Assembly: GCA_029050995.1 (NCBI GenBank)
Contig: JAIDLO010000118.1
Location: 1-5,927, forward strand
Origin: Eubacterium sp.
GTDB taxonomy: Bacteria > Bacillota > Clostridia > Oscillospirales > Acutalibacteraceae
DNA length: 5,927 nucleotides
Direction of reading: 5' to 3'
In this document: in pieces, positions 1-5,708 of the stretch
Position numbering within the stretch: position 1 is the first letter of the stretch
Layout of the letters: every line of letters starts with the position of its first letter
Notes under the pieces: model-generated
What the model was told of the DNA's origin: nothing
Seen by the model: only the letters and a program-made list of their open reading frames with translations
Databases searched by the model: none
Made by a program: the position numbers and the translations under genes

Positions 1-32
1 TTGTGTATAAGATACAGTTCATTTACTGCCAT
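1..32 (-). CDS. 5' end of an unidentified gene, cut by the window edge
   Basis: An ATG at 32-30 opens a reading frame that runs off the window after ten full codons (M-A-V-N-E-L-Y-L-I-H). A good ribosome binding site, AAAGGAG at about 49-43, lies 10 nt upstream. An in-frame TTG at 38-36 is a less likely start because it would leave only about 4 nt after the Shine-Dalgarno. A promoter with paired -35 and -10 boxes (103-75) and a copy of the conserved upstream element precede it, giving a leader of roughly 35 nt. Ten residues are too few to assign a family and I do not recognise them. Because the same promoter module precedes the acyltransferase gene upstream, this gene is probably co-regulated with it and could be functionally linked. 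That link is inference. Confidence 0.6.
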   Translation of the reverse strand, partial: MAVNELYLIH

Positions 33-74
33 AATCAACGATCTCCTTTAACGGCAAATTTTTAATGTGTCTGT

Positions 75-103
75 ATGATAATATCTTTTACCAAAAGTTT
101 CAA
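75..103 (-). promoter_or_regulatory. Putative sigma-A promoter of the gene starting at 32
   Basis: On the minus strand TTGAAA (103-98) and TATCAT (80-75) are separated by 17 nt, with the expected start of transcription near 68. An overlapping alternative is TTGATT (107-102), 18 nt, TATTAT (83-78). The -35 lies at the downstream edge of the conserved 41-nt element. The acyltransferase promoter has the same layout (TTGAGA, 17 nt, TATCCT), which strengthens both calls. No clear terminator lies between the acyltransferase stop and this promoter, so readthrough from that gene is also possible. Confidence 0.5.
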
Positions 104-138
104 TCAACTTTGCTTTACATAGCTGTCAACCAACGGCT
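98..138 (-). repeat. Conserved upstream element, copy 1 (27-bp core at 105-131)
   Basis: Reading down from 138 this matches 1189-1149 at 36 of 41 positions without gaps. The core at 131-105 is identical over 27 bp, starting GGTTGACAGC and ending GCAAAGTTG. Inside it TTGACA (129-124) and TGTAAA (119-114) form an imperfect dyad TTnACA-N4-TGTnAA centred near 121.5. That centre is about 53 nt upstream of the predicted transcription start, a typical position for an activator. The same location in front of both genes points to a regulatory site rather than a chance repeat. The cognate regulator is unknown. Confidence 0.65.
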
Positions 139-161
139 TCCCTGTGTAGATTTTGTATTTT

Positions 162-1085
162 TTATTTCCAGCTCTGAACAACAGATGCATCAGCGAAAAT
201 AGAATCCAGCTTTCTTAAGAACGGAACGCAATCGCCGTAATCAAGTGCACGATGATCAAACGCAACCGTAATCGGAAGAATGGATCTGACCTCAACAATT
301 TTATTTCCATTTTCATCGGTTGTAACGACCGGACGCTCCTGCACGGCATTTACTGCAAAAGCGGTTGTCTGCGGCGGTACAATATCAAGAAAGCAGCAGC
401 TGCCTTTTTGCTCATTATAAATTGAACCGAAATTGGTAATCATAGTTGTTCCCTGCTCAATATCATGCTTCGTTAAGCGTTCCTCTTCGGGGATTGCATA
501 ATATTGCTTTTTCTTTTTTCCCGTAAGAGAATGCACCATATGCTTGCCCGGCATTTTTGAGCCATATGCTCTTCTTAAGGTCTGCAAAACTTTTCCGTGT
601 CTGAGTCCGCTATAGGTGTTATCAGCAGACACTTCATACATAACCTCGTTCATATCTGTTTGGTTTGCACGGCGGATTGTATCGTTAATTGCATCGGTCA
701 TCTGGGTTAAAGATTTGTTTCCCATATCGTGCATATTGACTGTCATCATTTCGCCGTTTTTTAAAATCATCGGCATCGTAATATCTATGTTATCGTGATA
801 TTCAAGTGTTCCGCGAACAAGCTTTCTGTTAAACTTAAGTGTGCAATTCATTTTCGGCACAGCCTTTAAACCCTCGCAAATAACTTTCATCATAAGCGTA
901 TTAATTGTTATTTTCTGAGTACGGTCTGTAACATCTTCGTTCAGTTTCTTAAACTCTTTAAGAAAATCTGTTACATCGGCATCATAATTCATGGATACAT
1001 GCGGTATCTCTTCACAGCTTTCAGCTGTCATATTTGATACGATTTTTCTTGCTATTCCAAAATATTCTTTTTTGTAAACTGACAT
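162..1085 (-). CDS. Stand-alone 2-oxoacid dehydrogenase E2-type acyltransferase (catalytic domain only)
   Basis: This 307-residue protein matches the catalytic (CAT-like) domain of the E2 subunit of 2-oxoacid dehydrogenases, which moves an acyl group between a lipoyl or other thiol carrier and coenzyme A. Visible signs are an N-terminal stretch typical of the domain (IARKIVSNMTAES, 11-23, then EIPHVSMNYDADVTDFL), the segment GTTMITNFGSI (212-222), and the active-site segment FDHRALDYGD (276-285) with His278 and Asp282. The usual Gly after the Asp is Tyr283. There is no N-terminal lipoyl domain, no peripheral-subunit-binding domain, no signal peptide and no membrane segment. A lysine-rich loop (189-193) sits in an insert between the two halves of the fold. 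No E1 or E3 genes are nearby, so a role in a classical dehydrogenase complex is unlikely and the substrate is unknown. The ATG is supported by GAAGGAG 8 nt upstream. The gene has its own promoter, preceded by the conserved upstream element. Confidence 0.85.
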   Translation of the reverse strand: MSVYKKEYFGIARKIVSNMTAESCEEIPHVSMNYDADVTDFLKEFKKLNEDVTDRTQKITINTLMMKVICEGLKAVPKMNCTLKFNRKLVRGTLEYHDNIDITMPMILKNGEMMTVNMHDMGNKSLTQMTDAINDTIRRANQTDMNEVMYEVSADNTYSGLRHGKVLQTLRRAYGSKMPGKHMVHSLTGKKKKQYYAIPEEERLTKHDIEQGTTMITNFGSIYNEQKGSCCFLDIVPPQTTAFAVNAVQERPVVTTDENGNKIVEVRSILPITVAFDHRALDYGDCVPFLRKLDSIFADASVVQSWK

Positions 1086-1125
1086 ATTTTATGCTCCTTC
1101 GGCAGTGATTTTTTGTTATGCTCAA

Positions 1126-1154
1126 AGGATAATCGTTTTCCTCATTTTTCTCAA
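1126..1154 (-). promoter_or_regulatory. Putative promoter of the acyltransferase gene
   Basis: TTGAGA (1154-1149) and TATCCT (1131-1126) are spaced by 17 nt, 40 nt ahead of the ATG at 1085. The -10 is weak. The conserved element ends at this -35, as it does at the promoter ahead of position 32. The promoter lies just downstream of the terminator of the XRE gene, so the acyltransferase is probably transcribed separately from the regulators upstream. Confidence 0.5.
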
Positions 1155-1189
1155 CCAACTTTGCTTTACATAGCTGTCAACCTTTGGCT
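1149..1189 (-). repeat. Conserved upstream element, copy 2 (27-bp core at 1156-1182)
   Basis: This is the second copy of the element at 98-138. The core 1182-1156 is identical to 131-105. The flanks share AGCC at the upstream end and TTGAnA at the downstream end, while the three bases between AGCC and the core differ (AAA here, GTT in copy 1). The dyad halves are TTGACA (1180-1175) and TGTAAA (1170-1165). AGCC-to-ATG distances are nearly equal: 104 nt here and 106 nt in copy 1. The sequences between promoter and start codon are not obviously related, so the similarity is focused on this element. Confidence 0.65.
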
Positions 1190-1195
1190 GACATG

Positions 1196-1231
1196 AAAAA
1201 ACGCCCGTTTTAAGCCAAAAACGAGCGTTTT
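1196..1231 (-). terminator. Rho-independent terminator after the XRE regulator
   Basis: The minus-strand RNA has arms AAAACGCTCGTTTT (1231-1218) and AAAACGGGCGTTTT (1211-1198) around a 6-nt loop. All 14 positions pair if one U-G wobble is allowed, and the stem runs into a T tract (down to 1196). The stem begins 11 nt after the XRE stop codon. Read on the plus strand the same position is a C-A mismatch, so the structure favours minus-strand transcripts. It is also followed by a T-rich stretch on the plus side (1228-1238) and could work weakly both ways. Confidence 0.85.
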
Positions 1232-1242
1232 ATTTTTTCGGA

Positions 1243-1911
1243 TTATTTGATTTTTCTTGTTACACAAACGATATAAAAGATTGGAATTGTTAAAAAGATA
1301 ATCCACATCGGATGCCAGAGATTCAGGAAAAAGCCAAACATAAGATAAACAAGCGTTGCTAAAACAGGATAGCAGAAGATTACAGGCTTTTTCTTTTCAA
1401 AGGCAATAATTCCCGTATAAAAAAGCGGAATGGTTAAAATGACAATCCAACCTGTAAACCAACCCTTTGCACCAAAATATGAACCGATAGCAGCATATAA
1501 AGCAACCATCCAGATCGGATAGGAAATGAAAAACCAGCCTCTTTTTTTATGTGTCTTTTTTTCCTTATGCTCTTGCTTTTCTACAAAGATAATCTTTGCT
1601 TCGGGTTTTTGTTCGGCATTCTCCGATACAGGATTTTCGGGTGTTGTTTCTTCTTTTACTGTTTCAGCGGTTTCTTCCGTTTTAATGATTTCTTCCTGTT
1701 CTTCCGTTTCGCCGCATTTTAAAATCGTATCAACAGACACGCCGTAAAGCTCGGAAAGCTTTAAAAGATTTTCAGTATCAGGCATTGCATAGCCCTGTTC
1801 CCATTTTGAAATGGACTGCCTTGAAAGTCCAAGCTCCGCACCAAGCTTTTCCTGGCTCAGATTATTCTTTACTCTGAGTTCCTTTAAATAGTCGCCCTGT
1901 TTAATAGACAA
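1243..1911 (-). CDS. Membrane-anchored XRE-family transcriptional regulator
   Basis: This 222-residue protein joins a DNA-binding head to a membrane tail. Residues 8-62 form a Cro/C1-type helix-turn-helix (LKELRVKNNLSQEKLGAELG, then LSRQSISKWEQG, a very typical recognition segment). A Glu/Thr/Pro-rich linker spans about 66-105 and a Lys-rich stretch 112-124. Four hydrophobic helices follow, at about 127-146, 152-170, 179-197 and 202-217. The start is set by AGGGAGG 8 nt ahead of the TTG at 1911. A longer reading from the TTG at 1932 would translate this Shine-Dalgarno itself and would begin almost at the predicted transcription start. The four helices look like a tandem duplication of a two-helix unit. 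The protein probably controls its own or neighbouring genes in response to a membrane or envelope signal, but neither target nor signal is visible. It sits 65 bp after the kinase gene, with its own promoter and terminator. Confidence 0.85.
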   Translation of the reverse strand: MSIKQGDYLKELRVKNNLSQEKLGAELGLSRQSISKWEQGYAMPDTENLLKLSELYGVSVDTILKCGETEEQEEIIKTEETAETVKEETTPENPVSENAEQKPEAKIIFVEKQEHKEKKTHKKRGWFFISYPIWMVALYAAIGSYFGAKGWFTGWIVILTIPLFYTGIIAFEKKKPVIFCYPVLATLVYLMFGFFLNLWHPMWIIFLTIPIFYIVCVTRKIK

Positions 1912-1943
1912 GAAAAATCCCTCCCTAATCAATAACGGGTATT

Positions 1944-1972
1944 ATTTTAGCATACAGATAAACAATCTGCAA
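1944..1972 (-). promoter_or_regulatory. Extended -10 promoter of the XRE regulator
   Basis: TTGCAG (1972-1967), a 17-nt spacer and TAAAAT (1949-1944) preceded by TGC (an extended -10 TGn) lie in the 65-bp gap after the kinase stop codon. Predicted transcription start is near 1937, giving a leader of about 26 nt to the TTG at 1911. No terminator is seen between the kinase and this promoter, so part of the XRE message may also come from the two-component operon. Confidence 0.6.
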
Positions 1973-1976
1973 CAGT

Positions 1977-2999
1977 TTATTTTTTAGGCAAAAAAACAGT
2001 AACCGTAGTTCCCTCGTTTTCCTTACTTTCAAGCTTGACCGAACCACCGAGATATTCAGCACTGTGCTTAACAATGGCAAGCCCGAGCCCTGTTCCGCCT
2101 GTCTGCTTGGAGCGTGATTTATCCACTCTGAAGAATCGTTCAAAAATACGGCTCTGTGCATTTTCGGGAATGCCGATTCCCGTATCCCGAACAACAAGCA
2201 TAATTTCTTTTTCTTTATTTTCAACCGTTACGAATACCTCGCCGCCGTCAACATTATACCTTATTGCATTTTCAACAAGATTATAAACAAGCTCTTCAAG
2301 AAGAGGTTTTGACGCACGGATGAAAGCCTCGTTTCCGTCAACCGTAATCTTTACATTTCTTTTTTGCGCCTCAACAGAAAGCGCTTCAACGCAGGAAAAG
2401 GCAATAGCCGTTAAATCAACTGTATCAATAATCGGCTTGAAATCATATTCCTCAAGCTGAGAAAGCTGAATGATATCATGGGTCAGGTTTATCAATCTTT
2501 GTGATTCTTTATAAATAATTCCGCCGAATCGGGAGGCATCCTCCGGGCTTACCGCTGTGTTTTCAAGAATTTCGCCGTAGCCCGAAATCGCAGTAAGCGG
2601 TGTTTTTAACTCGTGGGAAAGATTTGCGGTAAACTGCTTTGCAAGATTTTCAAGCCTTGCCTTTTTATCAAGCTGGGTTTTGATTTTCTCGGTAAACGGT
2701 TTCAGTTCATCATACGGGCAGTTTTCATCAATATGCTTTAAATCCTCGCCCATTTTTTCAATCGGCTTAACAATCTTTCTTGCCAAAGCATAGGCACTGA
2801 CAAGCGCAATCGCCGTTATGATAAACAGGATCAGAAAAAACTGATAAAAATATTTTCCGAAAAGATGAAATAATTGCTGAAGCTGAATCTCTTTTGTAAT
2901 AACAAAAACAGTGCAGATAATCAGCACTGTTACAATTGAAGCACATAGAGCAACAAACATTGTTTTTGCAAAAATTTTACTTACCAAACTATTTTCCAA
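1977..2999 (-). CDS. Sensor histidine kinase, PhoR-like
   Basis: This is a 340-residue membrane kinase that should phosphorylate the response regulator encoded just upstream. Membrane helices lie at about 13-35 and 52-72, separated by only about 16 extracytoplasmic residues. A HAMP-like segment (ARKIVKPIEKM, 73-83) follows. Then come the H box SHELKTPL (128-135, phospho-acceptor His129), the N box (Asn240 and Asn244), the G1 box DTGIGIP (272-278), the F box FERFF (286-290) and the G2 box GTGLGLAIV (302-310). All catalytic boxes are intact. There is no PAS domain and almost no outer sensor loop, so signals probably come through the membrane or a partner such as the neighbouring PhoU-like transporter. 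That partnership is inference. I chose the TTG at 2999, with GGGG 7 nt upstream and an 11-nt overlap with the regulator gene, because the protein then begins MENSLVSKIFAKT, as relatives tend to. In-frame alternatives are ATG 3014 and TTG 3029, neither with a convincing ribosome binding site. Confidence 0.85.
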   Translation of the reverse strand: MENSLVSKIFAKTMFVALCASIVTVLIICTVFVITKEIQLQQLFHLFGKYFYQFFLILFIITAIALVSAYALARKIVKPIEKMGEDLKHIDENCPYDELKPFTEKIKTQLDKKARLENLAKQFTANLSHELKTPLTAISGYGEILENTAVSPEDASRFGGIIYKESQRLINLTHDIIQLSQLEEYDFKPIIDTVDLTAIAFSCVEALSVEAQKRNVKITVDGNEAFIRASKPLLEELVYNLVENAIRYNVDGGEVFVTVENKEKEIMLVVRDTGIGIPENAQSRIFERFFRVDKSRSKQTGGTGLGLAIVKHSAEYLGGSVKLESKENEGTTVTVFLPKK

Positions 3000-3663
3000 G
3001 CTTATACCCCACATTTCTGATTGTTTCAATTAAGCTTCCGCTTTCGCCGAGCTTCTTTCTGAGCGTAAGAATATGACTGTCTACCGTTCTGGTTTCGCTT
3101 TCGCTGTTGTAGCCCCACACGGTATTTAAGAGCTGTTCTCTTGTAACAGCAATTCCCTTGTTCAGCATAAGATATTTTAATATTTCAAATTCCTTAAAGG
3201 TTAATTCAACCTCATTGCCGTAGGAATAAACCCTGTGCTTCTTATCATCAAGCGTTATGGTTTCATATTCATAAACTGTTCGGTTGTCTTTTTTCTGTGT
3301 ACGGCGAAGAAGTGCTTTTATGCGGGAAAGAAAAATCATAACGGAAAAAGGCTTTGTTATATAATCATCCGCACCGCAGTCAAGCCCTTTTACATAATCC
3401 ATTTCGGAATCCTTTGCCGTTACCATAATAATAGGCATATCCCTGTAGTCCGAATTCTTTCTTAACCTTTTGGTTATTGAAAGCCCGTCTTCAACAGGAA
3501 GCATAACATCAATAACGAGCAGATCGGGCTTTCTTTTTTCAAGAGCGGAATAAAAGCTTTTCGGTTCGGCAAAGCCCTCAACCTCATAACCGTTCCCCGA
3601 AACAGCATACATTTCGAGTTCTCTTACACTTTCGTCATCTTCAAGAATATAAATCAAAGCCAT
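2989..3663 (-). CDS. OmpR/PhoB-family response regulator
   Basis: This 224-residue two-domain regulator is of normal length for the family. The receiver domain (1-120) has the acidic pair Asp9/Asp10, the phospho-acceptor Asp52 in LLVIDVMLP, Thr82 in VTAKD and Lys104 in TKPF. The C-terminal winged helix (about 128-223) contains TFKEFEILKYLM (155-166), REQLLNTVWGY (175-185) and the recognition helix TRTVDSHILTLRKKLG (191-206), ending with the usual IRNVGYKLGK. It should bind tandem direct repeats as a dimer when phosphorylated by the overlapping kinase. Neighbouring a phosphate transporter with a PhoU-like domain, it is best read as a PhoB/PhoP-type regulator of phosphate supply, but the sequence alone does not exclude another stimulus. 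The ATG at 3663 is backed by AAGGGGGG 7 nt upstream. Confidence 0.9.
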   Translation of the reverse strand: MALIYILEDDESVRELEMYAVSGNGYEVEGFAEPKSFYSALEKRKPDLLVIDVMLPVEDGLSITKRLRKNSDYRDMPIIMVTAKDSEMDYVKGLDCGADDYITKPFSVMIFLSRIKALLRRTQKKDNRTVYEYETITLDDKKHRVYSYGNEVELTFKEFEILKYLMLNKGIAVTREQLLNTVWGYNSESETRTVDSHILTLRKKLGESGSLIETIRNVGYKLGK

Positions 3664-3693
3664 AGATTTGCCCCCCTTTTAATAATACTATTC

Positions 3694-3722
3694 ATTATAC
3701 GCATACAATACACATACAGTTT
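3694..3722 (-). promoter_or_regulatory. Promoter of the two-component operon with a tandem 11-bp repeat
   Basis: A perfect -10, TATAAT (3699-3694), lies 30 nt ahead of the regulator ATG. At 17 nt upstream the -35 position reads AAACTG, a poor match, as expected for a promoter that needs an activator. Between them are two abutting 11-bp units, TGTATGTGTAT (3718-3708) and TGTATGCGTAT (3707-3697), which differ at one base. PhoB/PhoP-type regulators bind direct repeats of 11-bp period, so this may be an autoregulatory site. Unit 2 overlaps the -10, which would fit repression at least as well as activation. Confidence 0.5.
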
Positions 3723-3733
3723 AACCGAAAACG

Positions 3734-3779
3734 AAAAATTAAGCAAGTAAAAAGCTAAAGTTCAACTTTTTACTTGCTT
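3734..3779 (-). terminator. Strong Rho-independent terminator after the phosphate transporter
   Basis: Perfect 14-bp arms AAGCAAGTAAAAAG (3779-3766) and CTTTTTACTTGCTT (3754-3741) flank an 11-nt loop and are followed by AATTTTT on the minus strand. The structure starts 8 nt after the transporter stop codon. It separates the transporter from the two-component operon, which has its own promoter right after it. Confidence 0.9.
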
Positions 3780-3787
3780 TGAATCCT

Positions 3788-5545
3788 TTAATTTAATGAG
3801 TATTTCTCAAGATAAGAATCGAGCTTTTCTATGAAATTCTCATCATTTTCTTTAACATCACGAACATAGGAATGCACATTATAGTCGCCACTCTTGATTT
3901 CTATCATAGAAAGCGCAATATCGCAGCAGTGATCTGCTATATGCTCAATCGCACTTACGATATCAAGATACGGAAGTCCCTGCTCAACAGTACATTCGCC
4001 CTCATCAATTCTTTGCATATGTCTGTATTTAAGCTCTTTCTTAAGCTTATCAATAACATCCTCAAGCGGCTGAACCTTTCTTGCAAGGTTTAAATCATTG
4101 AGCTTGAACGCTTTGTTTGTAACAGAAACAATTTTCGTTGCAGCAGCAATCATAACGGAAAGTTCATATTTTGCCTGATCCGAAAGATTAACCTTCTTTT
4201 TATTCATTGTCTGCCTTGCTGTTAAAATATCCTCGCTGTAATCGCTAATCTGTTCAAAATTATCAACAGCATGATGAAGCATAAAGATATTCTTGCTGTC
4301 TACATCACTGATGTCCATTTTACTGATTTTAATAAGATAGGTTTCAAGCTGATCCTCATATTTATCGGATTTCTTTTCGTTCTTTATGATTAATTCAGCT
4401 TTTTCGTCTGTATAATTCTTAACAACGGAAAGTGCGCAAAGTGCAGTTTCCTCAACCATATCTGCCATTTGGATTGTTGCCTCACGGCACTTTTCAACTG
4501 CGAAAGCAGGGCTGATGAGCAATCTGTCGTCAATAAGAGGATTCTTTTTCTTTTCTTCTTTTTCTTCGTTTTTACCTTTGATTGTCATAACAGCAAGCTT
4601 TTCAAGCTGTTTGGTAAACGGAAGAAGAATAACAGTAGAGAATACTTTGAACGCAGTGTTCAGAATTGCAATCTGAACTGAGGAAATCGGGTTCTCCATA
4701 AATGCAAAATTCACAAAATAATCAACACCATAGAACAGAGCACCTGTTACTGCAACACCGATAACATTGAAATAAAGATAAATAAACGCCGCACGCTTTG
4801 CATTTTTTCCTGTGCCTACAGAAGAGATAAGAACAGGAACACAGGAACCGATATTCTGACCGAGAATAATCGGAATAGCCGCACCGAAGCTTACACCGCC
4901 GGAAAGCGCAAGTGCCTGAAGAATACCAACAGATGCACTTGAGGACTGAACAACAGCCGCAAGAAGCGTACCTGCAATAATACCGACAACAGGATTGCTG
5001 AAGGTAAGCATAAGAGAGGTAAAGTTTTCATCATCAGCAAGACCGGACATAGAATCGCTCATAAGCGTCATACCAATCATAAGGATAGAGAAGCCCATTG
5101 CAATGCCGCCGATGTTCTTTCTTTTTTCCTTCTTGCTGAACATTAAAACAAACACGCTAATAATTGCAAGAACAGGCGTAAATGAAGAAGGCTTTAAAAG
5201 GCTGATAATCAAACTTTCGCCGTTAATCTGCGTTAAAGATAAAATCCAGCCTGTAACAGTAGTTCCGATATTAGCACCCATAATAACGCCGATTGCACGG
5301 GAAAGCTGCATAATACCCGAATTAACAAAGCCGACAACCATAACAGTTACGGCAGAGGAGGACTGAATAACAGCCGTAACAACTGCACCCAGAAGAACAC
5401 CCTTATAGGTTTTATCTGTCATTTTTTCAAGAATCTGTTCAAGCTTACCGCCGGAAAGCTTTTCAAGCTGATCGCCCATAAAGCTCATACCATAAAGGAA
5501 AAGCGCTATGCCGCCAAGCAGTGAAATTACTGAGAAAATATTCAT
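3788..5545 (-). CDS. Na+/phosphate cotransporter fused to a PhoU-like domain (NptA/YjbB family)
   Basis: This 585-residue inner-membrane protein should move inorganic phosphate coupled to sodium. The N-terminal membrane part (about 1-315) is made of two inverted NaPi-II repeats, each with the signature QSSSA: residues 61-65 with GANIGTTVTGW (90-100), and 200-204 with GQNIGSCVPVL (229-239). A highly charged linker (323-336) leads into a C-terminal helical PhoU-like domain (about 350-550) with two acidic motifs, VDNFEQISDYSEDI (427-440) and SAIEHIADHCCDI (531-543), in the positions of PhoU metal-binding motifs. Length and domain order are usual for bacterial NptA-type proteins. Bacterial members can import or export phosphate; direction is not visible here. 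The PhoU-like part likely senses phosphate state or gates transport, and may talk to the PhoB/PhoR-like pair downstream. The ATG at 5545 has GAGG 7 nt upstream. The gene is monocistronic, with its own promoter and terminator. Confidence 0.92.
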   Translation of the reverse strand: MNIFSVISLLGGIALFLYGMSFMGDQLEKLSGGKLEQILEKMTDKTYKGVLLGAVVTAVIQSSSAVTVMVVGFVNSGIMQLSRAIGVIMGANIGTTVTGWILSLTQINGESLIISLLKPSSFTPVLAIISVFVLMFSKKEKRKNIGGIAMGFSILMIGMTLMSDSMSGLADDENFTSLMLTFSNPVVGIIAGTLLAAVVQSSSASVGILQALALSGGVSFGAAIPIILGQNIGSCVPVLISSVGTGKNAKRAAFIYLYFNVIGVAVTGALFYGVDYFVNFAFMENPISSVQIAILNTAFKVFSTVILLPFTKQLEKLAVMTIKGKNEEKEEKKKNPLIDDRLLISPAFAVEKCREATIQMADMVEETALCALSVVKNYTDEKAELIIKNEKKSDKYEDQLETYLIKISKMDISDVDSKNIFMLHHAVDNFEQISDYSEDILTARQTMNKKKVNLSDQAKYELSVMIAAATKIVSVTNKAFKLNDLNLARKVQPLEDVIDKLKKELKYRHMQRIDEGECTVEQGLPYLDIVSAIEHIADHCCDIALSMIEIKSGDYNVHSYVRDVKENDENFIEKLDSYLEKYSLN

Positions 5546-5622
5546 AATTCTACCTCGTTTTATTGTTCCTTGTAAAATTCATTTTCATAATACGCATTTT
5601 AGGATAGCTGAAAAAAATTGAG

Positions 5623-5655
5623 ATAATATCGTTTTTATGTCAAATCTATGTCAAA
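5623..5655 (-). promoter_or_regulatory. Pho-box-like direct repeats and promoter of the phosphate transporter
   Basis: Two abutting 11-bp units, TTTGACATAGA (5655-5645) and TTTGACATAAA (5644-5634), differ at a single base. They are followed 5 nt later by a -10 candidate TATTAT (5628-5623). At 17 nt from this -10 the -35 position reads ACATAG, so the repeats take the place of a -35, as in PhoB-activated promoters. The repeated TTGACAT is close to the E. coli Pho-box heptamer CTGTCAT, with the same 11-bp period. The leader to the ATG at 5545 would be about 70 nt. A weaker alternative promoter is TATTAT near 5678-5673 with TTGGCT upstream. Confidence 0.6.
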
Positions 5656-5708
5656 TAATCCGCCATTGCTAATATAATACATTTATGATATACTTAGCCA
5701 AACAAGAG

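Noticed and set aside
105..131. Reading the repeat core as a CcpA (cre) site or as a promoter with TTGACA as -35
   Set aside because: The centre reads GC rather than the CG needed for cre, and 16-18 nt downstream of TTGACA there is no -10-like hexamer. The downstream -35/-10 pair shared by both copies fits better.
616..798. Short plus-strand frame with hydrophobic residues
   Set aside because: It is antisense to the acyltransferase catalytic domain and lacks a ribosome binding site or promoter.
1912..1932. Seven extra N-terminal codons for the XRE regulator, starting at TTG 1932
   Set aside because: These codons contain the AGGGAGG ribosome binding site for the TTG at 1911, and the upstream TTG has no binding site of its own.
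1925..2224. A 99-codon frame on the minus strand inside the kinase gene
   Set aside because: It overlaps the kinase ATP-binding region (N, G1, F and G2 boxes) in another frame, and the kinase frame holds all the conserved residues.
4995..5366. A 123-codon open frame on the plus strand
   Set aside because: It is antisense to conserved membrane helices of the transporter, has no convincing ribosome binding site and resembles no known protein; it is a by-product of the real gene's codon use.
5550..5597. A 15-codon upstream frame (ATG at 5597, TAG at 5552-5550) in the transporter leader, whose stop overlaps the transporter's Shine-Dalgarno
   Set aside because: The arrangement would suit translational coupling or attenuation, but no ribosome binding site precedes the ATG or the internal ATGs and the peptide has no recognisable features.
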